Shown: positions 49,001 to 60,114, numbered from the stretch's first letter. The stretch is 64,000 nt of DNA from Pocillopora verrucosa (GCF_036669915.1 NC_089325.1:5049400-5113399); one strand, 5' to 3'. Notes: generated by a model from the letters alone, not told the origin. Numbers and translations are program-made.

Positions 49001-50652
49001 TGCAAAAAAGAAGAGAAATTTTAAAAATTGGAGTTATTTGATTTCAGAACAAAAAACAACGACTACACCAATAATTTGAATACAAAAATGATTAAAAGTA
49101 ATTTCTTACGCAAGCCATTTCCTCCATCAAACGGTCTTTTTTCAAATAAATGCATGTTTGGATCTAAAAAACATAAGGAAAAATTCAGAACGAGACTGTC
49201 ATATTCTAGACAGCTAAACGCAGTTTACGAGTTGTATGACAAGAATTGCAATCCTGCTAATAATATGATTTTGATATTCGCTCAATGAGTAGAAAACAAC
49301 AGGTGTGTCATTTACACTATGCATCTAAATTGCATGAATCATACACATTGTAGGAAAGCTATAAATTGTTTCAATTCTGTTTCAAATCGAATCGTGGTTA
49401 GTGAGAAATTTTTCATTTCCTGTAGGGCGTGGCATGGTAACCTTCAACGTCATTAGGCGTTAGTTCCTTCTGCGGTATTGGTGCAACAGCAGCCTCTGCG
49501 GAAAGAAATTTCAACTCTATTCGAGATTGTTGTTATGCAATAGCCTAAGGCTTGCCTCTATCATTCTAAGAAATTATAAACTGAATGAATGATGAATTTG
49601 TAACTTGTCAAGTATTGTTATGTACATAAGAACACTATCAAACCAATAGATCGGTACGTGATACGTAAGATGCAAACCTCTCTTCCCTCTCCGCAGCCGT
49701 ACCGCAAAAATTAACGACATTAAAAACATTTTAGTATATTTTTTTATTCGTGAGACTCAAAATTCTATGACAGACAAATAACTGATCCCTCCTTTACCCA
49801 GCTGAGGTGAGTCCCAGAAGTCTTTTAGGGCAGGAGCTTTCATGAGGGTACCCAAATCGTCTGCACTGTAAGTACATATCAAGCTCTGTAGGTGATTTAA
49901 TCCCATTTTAATTCCATCCGATCTCACAATTTACGAAAACTTCATTATTCTTGTGAAAAATGATAGCCGTCTTATTGAAACTTGATGACAAGTATAAGCC
50001 GGCAAAGAAAACAGTGCAAAAGCAATTATCTGTCACATCGATGTCAGCAGCAACAGGATTATGACACCTTACAGTCCCCCATACATTTTCTTAGACTAAA
50101 AGTCTAAGAAAATGTAGGGGACTCTCCGGGATACTTACAGTACAGACGATTTGCGTCCCCTCATGATTGGAACAGTAAATGTAAGAAAAGTGTCTCGAGT
50201 CATGCTTTTAATATTTTTTTCTTTAAGCTTTACTACCAACTACCAAATATTTATTCCAATTGTTTTTTTGTTATTTTTTTTCAAGTATTCTTTGTTTATA
50301 ACTCTCTTGACTGTAATTAGTGGATGAACTCTCTGAGCAATACTAAGCTCTTCACGTTTGTATCATAGTTTTTTTTGTATGTAACTGAAAAATTTGACTG
50401 TTATCAACTCAAATAGAGGTTCACTAAAGAGATTGGGGCAAATTTTAAATAATACATTCGGTATAACCCTAAAAACCTTACTCATTTTTACACGTTTTGA
50501 GTTTTTTTGTGATGATCATAATAAAGTTTAGATTTAGAATCGTTTAAAAGGAAAATAAATCGGTATATTCTTTAAAATTCGTGAATACACATACCTGCCA
50601 AGGAATTGGCGATGATCAGGATGATGCATGACGAAAATATCAGTGCCCTCAT
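46084..50652 (-). CDS. Secreted precursor with two RGPRK units
   Basis: Ten coding exons in transcript order: 50595-50652 (signal peptide, MRALIFSSCIILIIANSLA), 49798-49860 (DDLGTLMKAPALKDFWDSPQ), 49442-49495 (EAAVAPIPQKELTPNDVE), 49110-49163 (DPNMHLFEKRPFDGGNGL), 48976-48999 (RGPRKGRR), 48646-48693 (DIDVIPQSELKTRDAT), 47790-47837 (VAQKYRTRELPGGGTG), 47638-47652 (RGPRK), 46704-46769 (GDMWSEIDQEARTAVERALH and on) and 46084-46130 (RINPGKSKMIVSLQN, TGA). All junctions are phase 1, for 158 aa. A set of spacer (xPQxEL), Gly-rich exon and RGPRK micro-exon occurs twice. Basic pairs (EKR, GRR) could release a peptide beginning PFDGGNG with an amidated C-terminus; this is inferred from general prohormone rules. 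Function unknown; it may be a neuropeptide-like or host-defence precursor. It shares a copied segment with the WPW gene. Confidence 0.7.
46348..46445. mobile_element. Foldback element, half copy
   Basis: Carries one arm (ATCAACTGAGTTGATAACGT, TTGGCCACCGTTAAAAG, CTTCGAGTGTTAGGCCTTCG) of the palindrome seen complete at 31576-31764. Lies in the last intron of the RGPRK gene. Confidence 0.65.
46508..46535 (+). repeat. (GAAT)n microsatellite
   Basis: About five tandem GAAT units in the last intron of the RGPRK gene. Confidence 0.7.
46931..47092. mobile_element. Foldback element, near-complete copy
   Basis: Two inverted arms containing GGGCTAACGCTCGAAACGT-type sequence surround a short centre (AGAGAAAATGGAC). 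The outer ends are GGTATTAACAAC and AAATTACC. Same family as 31576-31764. Lies in an intron of the RGPRK gene. Confidence 0.7.
47614..47797 (-). repeat. Source segment of the copy in the WPW gene
   Basis: Contains the GPRK micro-exon 47638-47652 and the donor end of exon 47790-47837. It is near-identical to 40785-40945. Because both flanking exons are intact and in phase here but not at 40.9 kb, this is taken as the donor copy. Confidence 0.8.
48000..48215 (-). repeat. GGGATCAGTCGTC-type repeat with C/T-rich tract
   Basis: Contains TACACTCTGTTGGCGACGAA and ATGATCCCTCC next to a C/T-rich run at about 48087-48120, matching the family at 13545-13690. In an intron of the RGPRK gene. Confidence 0.55.
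50077..50126. repeat. Near-perfect 48-bp palindrome
   Basis: Arms of about 22 bases (TCCCCCATACATTTTCTTAG and its complement CTAAGAAAATGTAGGGGA) meet at ACTAAAAGT with almost no loop. It lies in intron 1 of the RGPRK gene, next to the inverted exon scrap at 50137-50172. Confidence 0.8.
50137..50172 (+). pseudogene. Inverted scrap of RGPRK-gene exon 2
   Basis: The plus strand here reads TACTTACAGTACAGACGATT and continues to CCCCTCATGA. This is the minus-strand sequence of the acceptor and first 20 or so bases of exon 49798-49860, with about three changes. The two copies form an inverted repeat with arms of about 36 bp and a spacer of roughly 265 bp. On this strand the fragment has no donor and cannot form a complete exon. 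Confidence 0.75.
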
Positions 50653-50699
50653 TGTTACAGGATAAACCTGTGAAACGAGACGATAATATAAGATCCTAG

Positions 50700-53500
50700 C
50701 ATCTCAGGTAAACTATATCGATAGTATAAAAGCCGATGCTTATATATTGCAACAATACACTCATCAAACTTTGAACAACGAGTCAATATAAGTTAATGAT
50801 CTTTCAGCGTATATGTATGTTTTCCTCGACCTTAAAAATGATGACTAATCCTGTAAAACAACTCGTTAGATTTGTTCGAATGTGCTAATTTTTCAAAGAG
50901 CATGTCTTTCAACTGTGCCTATAAAATGATTGATTTTCAAGAAAGAAAAAGGATCCACGGTCAAAACTTTATCTGTCTTTTGTTGAATATGTACGAACGT
51001 GATTCAGAAGTTCTGAAAATTTTATTGCGATAACCTGCCGTATCGGTTAAGAGGTAAAATATTGCGTTTATTCACTCACGAGATATGTGTTATTCGGAAA
51101 TGTGCGCAACCACAAATTAAAGGCAATTGATTTACATAATTTCCAAGGATTTCTAGATCATACGATCAAAGAGGCGTTTAAATTCAAACAGCTGCATAGT
51201 CGATTAACAGTTCTCTTAAAATACAAAAACAAGCAAAAGATATTCGCCTGTGTTTTTTTTCCGGAGTGTAAACTCTTAAACTTTCTTTCCACAGTTTCTT
51301 AGCATCATTTCGGGGAAGTAATGGTTAAGTATTACTGAGTGCCGAGTCTTTCAGCGTCATATGGAAAGCTGCATAAAGCAAACTGATTTTCAGACATATA
51401 GTTGTTTATTTTCCCTTGGTTTTTGATTTGTACGATAACACCTCTTCCTCGCGATAGGTTTTGGGCATGTTGATTGATTTCCGTGTAATGTGTATTGTAC
51501 CAACATTTTTTAATCCTCGGCTCTCAACTATTAAAAGTGACCAACATTAAGTTTCTCCTACAAAAATTCTATGCACTGTTCAGCAGAAAGCAGAGAGGTG
51601 AATGGTCGATTTTATCAGCTTGAAGCCGATTCTCTTGTTTATTCACTGAATTGAATAACGTTTTTCTTAAGGAAATGTCCAGCAACTTGAATGGAGAATT
51701 TTAATGACATCGTAAGAGTTGAACCGATGAGTCGAAACGTTTAAGTTATTTTCAACATTTTTTTAATATGTTAGAAAATTAAAACGTATCTCGACTACAA
51801 AATTTCATTGAAAAGATGGCCAACGAGTTTTTTTTTCCCTTACTTTGACTGAAGAACTGGATTACTTCATCTATCCGTTGTTACTGTACCTAAGAATTAG
51901 TTAGTTATTACACTTGTAAAGTCAAAATTTACGGGGTACGATGCTTTTGGAATATCAGCGGAATAGTTATCAGAAACTGGTTTAACTAACTTGTGACCTT
52001 GAAGACTAATTCATAGTTATTTTAACAAAGTTCTGACTTGATAATTGACTCAAAAGCTGGATAACTACGCCCAGGCCGACTCACCTACTTCGGCCTGAAC
52101 GAAACATCGTTGATAATGCATGTAAAGTCTGACTATGAATACTGTTAACTTCTCCTACCTTATCTTTGTGAGATGCGAAGCGGAGCGTCTCAAATGAACA
52201 CTGCGACTACCACTCAATGAAAGGTCTTTCTTCATTTTAAATGTGACAACCTCTCTAATGTATCCTCAGGCGATTCCTGTTTAATCAAGGATATTAAGTT
52301 TTCTGGCTGCATTAAGGGAAAAGCCTTGTGTGTTTTATGAAAATTAAATAGTGGCAGATTAGCAGGAAATGAGGAATTATTCCAAGAACGGTTTTCTTGA
52401 TACTGCTTAATGGAAAGTCATATTGTCGGCTAAAAGGCCGGTCAAATAAATAGGATAGAATTCTTCTTAAGAAAAAAAAAATGCTTAAAAAGGGCCGACT
52501 CGCACCTATGACAGAGTAAGAATAAAACAGAACAAAAAAAAAACAAACAAAAGCTGAGCTATGAAAAGAATATATTTTCCTATTTTCGTTTTTTACAAGT
52601 GTTTTGTTTTAACTTCAAAAACATTTTCGATTACGAACTAGGACAAGATTTTAAAAAAAAAATGGTTTCAATCCTGGTTTGCTAAGAAAGCGTAAGAGGC
52701 AAGCAGATGTCTTCAAATAAAGGAGCATCTTATAAATTGAATTCACGGCTAATGTCTCTGCTGCATCGAATATTATCAAAAATTGTAAAAAGATTATTAT
52801 AAAGTCAAATATTTCAAAAGGCGCAGATATGAATAGGTCCTAATTAACAGTAAGATGGCTATTTGTGATAGCTTAAAATCAGAATAAGTTTTGAAAATAT
52901 ACCTTTCATATTATTGAAAGCTCAAGTTAAATTTGCAATAGCTTGGGAGTTTTTACAAATTTTGGTAAATGAGTTATTCAGCCAAAAGATATTACTTTTT
53001 ATTTTCACACCATTTTTGAAAAAAAATTATATTTTGGTTTCCCCTTGACCTTGAAAACCTTATAAATGATCACGGCTGTATTCTTTAGAAGAGTGATATT
53101 GGCTGCCCGTGGATTTATATTTTCTCGGTTTGTTCAGTAAGTTATAACATTTAGAATAGTGTCGTAGTTTGTTAAGTTTGGAAGAGAAAACATTTTTTAA
53201 CATATATACAATATTTTTCTCCATTCATTGAATCCTATTAAAATTATACTGATTTTTATGTTCATCTGCTATTCACGTATTTTGAAAAAAAAAAACGTAT
53301 ACAAGCCCGGTGTTCAAAAAACTCAAGTCAAGCTGCTAATTTAAAAAAAAGGGAATAAAAATAAACCAAAACTCTCATCATCCTCGTTTCGATTGTATCA
53401 GAAAAAAAATGGTTACAACATGGCAAGTCTATCTCACCATTTTCAAGCCAAAACTCGAAATAAGAATTTCTTTCACTTCGAAGTGGATCACATACACCCG
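50700..53500. other. Upstream region of the RGPRK gene, no gene
   Basis: No coding exon supported. A possible non-coding first exon of the RGPRK gene ends at 52159. The remainder is AT-rich, with long A-runs at 52470-52480, 52530-52545 and 53284-53295. Confidence 0.4.
52159..52205 (-). other. Possible non-coding first exon of the RGPRK gene
   Basis: On the minus strand a relatively GC-rich stretch (GACGCTCCGCTTCGCATCTC) is followed by AAGATAAG and a GTAGGAG donor. The matching acceptor (TCGTTTCACAG) lies 15 bases before the ATG at 50652. Other donors upstream are possible, so this is tentative. Confidence 0.3.
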
Positions 53501-53514
53501 CCCTTACAGCTGGC

Positions 53515-53655
53515 CCCGGTTGTGTAAATGGCGGATAATACTATCCACCGGATAAATCTCTTCCTTTAGTAGATAACGCTGTGCGTTTTGCTAAAAGTTA
53601 TCCGCTGGATAGCGATTTATCCGTTAGATATCGTTATCGCCTTTTGAACAACTAG
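53515..53655. mobile_element. GGATAA-type MITE
   Basis: Contains CTATCCACCGGATAAATC, an inverted CCGCTGGATAGCGATTTATC and an end like CCTTTTGAACAACTAGGC. The opposed GGATAA blocks and the TTTGAACAAC terminus match a MITE type I recall as abundant in corals. No coding capacity. Confidence 0.65.
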
Positions 53656-53758
53656 GCACTAGAGTATTGAAATAAGAAGAAGTAAGAACTTCTAAAAACC
53701 CCGAAGCATTTGAGAGGTTTGCTTTTATCACGCGTTTTCCGAGAGAAAAATTTCAAAT

Positions 53759-53940
53759 TTACCCAATTTGCACGGAATCGAACTTTTCACGCATGGGATA
53801 TTCAAATGTAACATGTAAAGACAATAAACAAGCATTTTTTTTCTGCATCAGCAAATCATCATTTATTTCTTGCAAGTAGCTAAATCTTCTACGTTTCTTT
53901 AATCTGTTCTTCTTCATTCCTGGCAAAGGTGGCCTAACGC
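53759..53940 (-). other. Candidate alternative terminal exon, very basic
   Basis: A strong acceptor on the minus strand (GATCTGTCTGCAG) opens a 182-bp frame in phase 1 that ends at a TAA. It would encode GVRPPLPGMKKNRLKKRRR, then FSYLQEINDD. In phase it could follow the Pro-rich exon 55065-55181 directly, replacing exon 54740-54804. If it follows that exon instead, it only supplies a stop after GGR. Confidence 0.25.
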
Positions 53941-54201
53941 CTGCAGACAGATCAACAGACACACGTCATTAGAATGATTATGACGAGAAAAAACCTCAGT
54001 CATGGGCGGAAATAAATGGAACTTTTTATAGCTTGCCAACTGTTTATTCCTTGTTTGGCAAGGACTATTAGATTAAACTTATTGAGCAGATCGGCTGGGA
54101 AGGGTGCAAAAGATTTCAAGAAGCTTCGCTCGCACACACAAATGAAATAAACTATAAAAACGTTTGCAACAACAATGAAAACAAACAAATGATAAAACGA
54201 A

Positions 54202-54235
54202 ATAATTTGTTTGTTTGTTGTTTGTTTGTTTTCTT
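54202..54235 (+). repeat. (TTTG)n microsatellite
   Basis: Interrupted TTTG tandem repeat downstream of the Pro-rich gene. Confidence 0.6.
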
Positions 54236-54294
54236 CCAAGAAAAATTAATGAAACATTGGGAACCGAAATTCCGGTAGCTTGAATCTAATGTAT

Positions 54295-54525
54295 CACTTT
54301 CAATTCTGACCCTTTTACCTCTAAAAGTGACTGACATCTAATTTTTCCTTAAATATCACTTCCTAATCACACATTAAGGTCACGAGAGTAAAGGAAGTGA
54401 TCACCATCTAGAGAAACTCTTACTTGTTAATCAAATTCTCCTTGTCAACAAAATAGGAAATGTATAGAGAACAATAGGGAGAGAATACAAATTGTTTTTG
54501 GGGAGTAAAGGTCTAAAGGGGAAAA
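54295..54525 (-). repeat. CCCTTTA-ended dispersed element, inverted copy
   Basis: Reverse-complement relative of 19095-19335 and 42555-42770: TGACTGACATCTAATTTTTC, GGTCACGAGAGTAAAGGAAG, TTGTTAATCAAATTCTCCTT. Lies downstream of the Pro-rich gene. Confidence 0.6.
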
Positions 54526-54739
54526 AAAAACAGAATCAAGTGGAAGCTCGGTTGATATTCCGCCCAAACTAAACCCCAACTTTTAGTAAGCCCATTCATA
54601 TTTAAGACACGGATTGGCCCGTTGCTTTACGCTACTGCCGCCAAACGCGCGCTTAAGTTCGCGTCACATGGAACTATGAGCAGCTCATGTTTTCTTGGCA
54701 ATGGTCCATAAAACGCCTCAGTTCACGAGGATTTTAGAC

Positions 54740-56321
54740 TCACCCGCCTATTGCATCTAATGCATTTGAAGATTTTTGGATAACCTGATTGAGAATTGTT
54801 TTCTCTGGAAAAAAAGAAAGAAAAAATAATGTTATTCTGAAAACCGTCGTTCTTTGCTTAGTTTATACCATCGACAAAAACCATAGAGATAGGGAAAAAT
54901 TCTTGTCCCTAGTATTGACTGGTCATCTTTCCTTTTGAATTTGAGTTGTTTTCTAGCTTTTGATTGATGTTTCTTACCATCAGAGGTAGAAAATCTGCTA
55001 AAAAAAATAACTGGCAAACTACGAATTGAATCAATTTAATCAAAGCTGTTCACTTCTTACGTACCGGCGACTTCATCTGGAGTTTTTTCAGCCATAGATG
55101 GTGCTGAGTTCACAGGAGAAGATGCTGCAGGTGGCGGAGGAGCAGGGGCAGAGGAAGCTGGTCTTCTTCTAGATCCACTCCCTTTTCCCATGGAATTTAC
55201 AGAATGACAGAAAGTTAAAAATTGACAGAATGCTCGGAATTTGCTGATAAATGGAGTGCATACATGATAAACCAGAATCACACACGCGTAAACCAATTGC
55301 GGCGTTTTCGACGACCGCGTTCGCACTTGAGGCTGTCAACTCCCCATTTCACTCTCTTTCGTTTTAAACATTTTCTCAATGAAATTAATTTTAGATGTTT
55401 CTTTGCTTAAAACTGAGAAAAAAAGAGGAAATACTATTGTTTAACAAATCTGAGCCCGTTTGGATCAAATGAATTTTTAGAAAAGAAAGAAAAATGAAAG
55501 CTTTATTGCTTCGATGTAGACTAAAGAATGTGGTGTTTAGATCTCCTGCCTACTAACAAATTAGCACTAAAAGCAATTGTAGTTTTTAATTAAAATTGTA
55601 AAGATCTTACTTCTGAAGAGCCATGCCTCTCCAGCTGTGAAAATAGAGCATGAAAAAAAATATTACGGCCAGGAAAAGAAACTGCATACATTATGATAAT
55701 GATAGAATTAATAATAACCATGCTTATAAAAAAGTTGTAGTGATAATGATGATGATTACAATAATTATTATGTTACTAAGATGATACCAGCAGTTACTTT
55801 CTGAATTTAATTTCAACGTCATTCATCTTGAGATGAGAGGAATGCGAAACAATATAATAAAACGTTATTGCGAAAGGCTAGCTGAAACATACTAAAAGGT
55901 GGAGTCTTATCGTGATTTGTCTTCTGCCTGACTCTGAATTTAATCTGAAATCTATTCTAGTTCGCTTTCCCCTAAATAAGACCTAGGCCCATCATAAATA
56001 TGATTACTTACACATTTCTATCAAAACTCTTGATTATCGTATTAGGGAAGGGAGATGGGTTTAAAATTCGGACGTCTCTAGCCTGGGTGTAGATAGCAAA
56101 CCTCTTTAGGTCTTCGTTTATTGGTAGATGTTTTTGTACTTTGTCATAAACACAAGGCCTATAAGACCCTATGGCGTTTGAAGATCTAATCGACGAAGAT
56201 AAGTAACTTTAAACACTTTTAGACCAAAATTTCTAAAACTCAGAGTCATAGATTTTACTTACAAACCTGGAAAGGCAGCTATGATTAGCAAAGCCAGAGT
56301 AGTTAGGATTCTCAGTTGCAT
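54740..56321 (-). CDS. Secreted Pro/Ala-rich precursor ending in Gly-Gly
   Basis: Four coding exons: 56267-56321 (signal peptide, MQLRILTTLALLIIAAFP), 55611-55634 (AGEAWLFR), 55065-55181 (RSGSRRRPASSAPAPPPP, then AASSPVNSAPSMAEKTP) and 54740-54804 (EKTILNQVIQKSSNALDAIG, then G and TGA). All joins are phase 1 and give 86 aa with no cysteine. The layout is signal peptide, short basic stretch, Pro/Ala/Ser spacer, then a possible amphipathic helix. A C-terminal Gly can be converted to an amide in secreted peptides; whether that happens here is unknown. The last exon could instead splice at GGGTGAGT and end GGR. Exon 1 also has a competing GTAAGT donor four bases downstream that gives a phase-2 model. 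The acceptor before 55181 has a weak pyrimidine tract. I recognise no family. Confidence 0.55.
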
Positions 56322-57015
56322 GATATGCACTTAGCAATGTTCTACACAATGAGATAACATAAGATTGAGAAACACATCACAAAATTGTTTGTCATGATCG
56401 ATCACGTTTGGAATTTTTTGCATCTAGGGGGACTGAAAAAAGGTGATATTCGTATGTTAGAGGAGTAAAAAACAGTTAGATATTCAAGTCTTCATAAACG
56501 GTTAGACTTTCTGATTTTGCGCGCTCTGTCAACCGAGCTATTGAAGACTTTTTTGTGAAATGGGCCAGTTATTAGATTCATTTTTCTCAAATATCCCGCG
56601 CACAATTACAAGGATCAGCAACGAAGAAGTTTTTGAACGAAGAAGAGTCAGCGGAAGCCAAGGGTAAAAGAATTCTATGACATCAATTGATTCTTTTCAT
56701 AAGAAAAAATTGTTGAAAATCCCAGACCAGAAATTTAATTTCTGTATTAGTTAATTTTTAAGTACAAACATGCTAGTACAATGATGTAATATGGGCTGTT
56801 GTCTCCTCCTTCACTTACGAAGAAAGCCTCGATATACAGTACCCTATGACTGGATTACAAGACATAAGCTCTCTTTGCGCATTTTACATTGAAAGCAGCT
56901 TTTCCCCAATAATTTTACTTTCAATTTAATTCGAGTTAAAAATACATATGAATTGAAAAACCTCAACCAAGGAAAACATTTAACAGACTTGAATTTGTGC
57001 AGTGAGAGAACTCAC

Positions 57016-57062
57016 CTTTTTGAATTTCAACCTTCAGTTTTCCAGTTCCGTGTGATGACTGA
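57016..57062 (-). other. Probable non-coding first exon of the Pro-rich gene
   Basis: Minus-strand sequence ending GAAATTCAAAAAG is followed by a GTGAGTTC donor. The matching acceptor (CTCATTGTGTAG) lies some 20 bases before the ATG at 56321. The 5' boundary is a guess. Confidence 0.4.
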
Positions 57063-57069
57063 GCGGGTG

Positions 57070-58085
57070 GTGCAACGGGGATAGAGTAACGGAGAAATCT
57101 TAGATTTTACAAACCAAGCTTTTCAAAAATTTCAGTGACCACACGCATAGCGAATTATAAATGAACATTGCAGTGTCCAGTACAAACTCTCATTTCGGAG
57201 ACTCGCACTGAGTCCAAAGTCTTGAATTTGAATGAAAAACTTGTACAATAGAGGTATTGCATCCCCTGCATCAAGATTGAGGCTGGAAAATTGGAATTTA
57301 ACACTTATTCAATTAAACTAAAACCAACACGTTATGCGTTTTGGGTCCTGTGACTTTTCGCTGTAGGAATGATGACAGGTTCGATCAACGCATAGCAGAC
57401 CAAACTATGTCACACAGTTTGATTAATTAGCGCTGACAAAGTGATCGCGAAACCTGCAAAGCTAGCCATAAAAGATAAGTCTTTTTTTCGATTTTTTTTT
57501 CTTTGGCAAATCTATTATACCAGATATTTGTGGGACTAGGCTAGATAAACATTTCGTCTTTGAATGGTTCGCCATTGTCAGTCGTGTTTTAGGGAATAGA
57601 TATTTTGGACGTTGGACCGATTTGCTCTTTCACGTTCGAAATTACCTCGCTTCACTCGGAAATAAACATAGTCTTTGAATAGACCAACAGAACTCGCTAG
57701 GAATATCAATCATCGATTTAGTAGTTAAGGCGCCAGGTGATTAGCGTAGTGCATTTTAGCCAATGATAAAATCAGAATCGAGTTAGGACAAGAAGAAAAG
57801 TGTTTGATTATCCAAGCATCCCAGGACGGTGAACAACAAACCATCCAAATCTTTCGTTGCAATGTCTTCAATTCTATTTCGAGGAGGTTTAATTCCTGCC
57901 TTCATTAATATTCCTTTCCAAGGCTGGTCATATATCATTTCAACTCTAATAGATGAACATAGATATCATACTCAAGCCTGATTCCTTTCTCTCTTTATTC
58001 AGTTATCTTTTCCAAGAGTCCCCTATCACTAGGTTTTTTTTCCCTGTTCTAACAGGCATAACATCAATACTGGAAGCATTTTGCA
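57070..58085. other. Intergenic region, nothing recognised
   Basis: Spacer between the first exon of the Pro-rich gene and the 3' end of the single-VWC gene. No exon supported. Confidence 0.4.
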
Positions 58086-58089
58086 GCCG

Positions 58090-58892
58090 CTAATTCCGGA
58101 CTGGAACACATCTTTTGAGTTCACAGTGGCAACCTCCTCCCATTGGCTCGACTCCATACGTTTCCAGCTTTTGCCCTAGAGGGCAACGCATTAACGGGCA
58201 GAGAGGTTTGCACGCAATTCTACCGCCTGTATTACATTTGCATTTTTCACAAGATTCAGTTGTGAACCATTCGTTGAGGGGATGGTCGTTGCAATCCGGG
58301 AATTGTGCGGCTGTGTACCCATAAAAAGGAAGTGCATCTTGTGTCAGTGTGATAATTGTTAATTTGTCGTGAGGGTAGCGAAGAGCAGATAAACTTTTCG
58401 ATACATGTATTTGGATTTTCAATTCAGAGAAAAATTAAAGATCTAGTGGTTAACATGGTTTTTTTTTTTCTTAATATTACCGATGAGTTCAGATAAATTT
58501 TTCCAATCAAAACAGCTGACCCTCTGAACAGCGTATTGCAATCTTTGAGGTCAGTTAGGAGTCCATATTTTCTCGAGAAATCTCATATCTTCGTTTAAAT
58601 CTTATTTAGAAGCATGTACTCCCAATTATAAACTTCTTTCATCTTTTCTTTTCAACTAAGAATTTTATTTTCTTGGCTGAAATAACACCTGGCTCTCTTA
58701 AACTTCTTAGGCCGGATCGCTAAAATAAAATTCAGTTTTGAAAAGGCTCTGACATAACTTTCCCTTTGTGCGTATCATAATTAGCAATTTTCATCCAGCT
58801 TCCCTTTTGAGAAGAATCTATTACTTTCGAAGATACCAACCTGCTGAAATGATCATGGCCACCAAAATAAAAACAGTCTTGGGGACTTCCAT
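58090..58892 (-). CDS. Compact secreted single-VWC protein
   Basis: Two coding exons, 58841-58892 and 58090-58310, joined in phase 1 (GTTGGT donor, GGGTACACAG acceptor), giving 90 aa. Exon 1 is the signal peptide (MEVPKTVFILVAMIISA), completed by AAQ at the start of exon 2. The rest is a single ten-cysteine VWC-like module (FPDCNDH, SCEKCKCNTGG, ACKPLCPLMRCPLGQ, GGGCHCELKRCVP) with almost no tail. Spacing matches the modules of the three-VWC gene at 5999-14297 more closely than the divergent pair, for example Cys-x3-Cys-x3-Cys-Pro and GGGxCxCxxxxC. An acceptor (TTTCTATTCAG) lies 14 bases before the ATG. Two candidate non-coding first exons are available upstream. Likely secreted; ligand unknown. 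Confidence 0.85.
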
Positions 58893-58996
58893 CTTGGTTT
58901 CTGCCGCTGAATAGAAATGAAACAAAAGAAAAACATGTCCAATGAGATACAATTTATCTTCACATTGCCTCAACTCTGCTCGGTTTGGTGACTCAC

Positions 58997-59225
58997 CTTC
59001 AAATTCTATCTAACAACAGTTTAAGCCCTTTGAGTGATGAAAGCCTCCAGAATTAAAAAGTCCAAAGAAATATAAAAAAAGGTTATAATTATAAAGTCTC
59101 GTTAACAATAAAAACGAAACATAACGCATAACACATCGAAGCTTTAAACAGATGGGTAAATGAGTAATAAAGGTTTCGCACACTTACCTCCCACAAAATA
59201 TTACAACTTTACTTTTTTGATTTCT
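58997..59225 (-). other. Candidate non-coding first exons of the compact VWC gene
   Basis: Two good donors on the minus strand, AAATTTGAAG then GTGAGT (exon edge 58997) and TTTTGTGGGAG then GTAAGTG (exon edge 59188), could each splice to the acceptor before the ATG at 58892. They may be alternative or successive leader exons. Confidence 0.35.
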
Positions 59226-59239
59226 GATGTTTGCTGAGG

Positions 59240-60110
59240 CAAAAGACAAAATGGGAATAGAGCTTATTGATATCCTGTACCTTATTTCGTAAGCAATACA
59301 ATTTTATCCAACTGTTATCATTGTGTCCAAATTTGCAAGTTTAGATTGGATGACCCCACGTAAAGGAGGCACTTAGCGACACATGATTCTCGCAATGAAA
59401 TTTGTTTAGCCATGTATAGTAAGTAATTGTTACAATTCAAGTTGTTACCATTTAGTGTACAAAATTTCTATCACGAACCCATCGAAATTTTAATACCAAG
59501 GATAAAAAAATATAAAATTGGCAGAGATAATTGCCTATCGAAAAATACTGAACGAATTCTCATCATGCATGCAGTAATGTCCGAGGTTCAGGATGATCAA
59601 GACTCCAATTTGATTATTGATGTCAATATTGAATCAAGGCAAGATTTCATGAAATTTTAAATGGATTATAGATCGATCTCTTGATGGCAGTATGAAAATT
59701 TCAATTGTCCTCTCAAAAGTTTCAAGAAATGGATAGTAAAAAATATTATACCATCTATAGAATCTACCATGTAAAGCAGCCGGCCTTCGGTTAAAAAACA
59801 CACCGCAAACAGAGGAAAAATCTTTTGAATTCTGTAAAAAATTGATGCAAATAAGTTTTGTCTTATTTGACTTCGGTTGCCTTTCTCTATCCCGGGGAAA
59901 CCTGAAGTTTTCATTTGAACTTGTAAACCCAAGAGGTTGATTTATTTAATTTAAAATGTATTTCTTGTTATGTTTTCGGAATTACTAAAGAATTCCGAGC
60001 CTTAGGAATCTTCGAATTCAAGCTGTGATTCAAGAATTACTTGAACAAAATTGGCGGGATCCCACTGAGGTGGGGTAAGGTCATCAACAGGGTACAATTA
60101 TTTCGAAAGC
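59240..60110. other. Intergenic region, nothing recognised
   Basis: AT-rich spacer between the VWC gene's leader exons and the LINE. No gene supported. Confidence 0.4.
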
Positions 60111-60114
60111 CAAG

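Noticed and set aside
54978..54994. 17-bp segment with good acceptor and donor inside an intron of the Pro-rich gene
   Set aside because: Length is not a multiple of three; including it puts a stop in the next exon.
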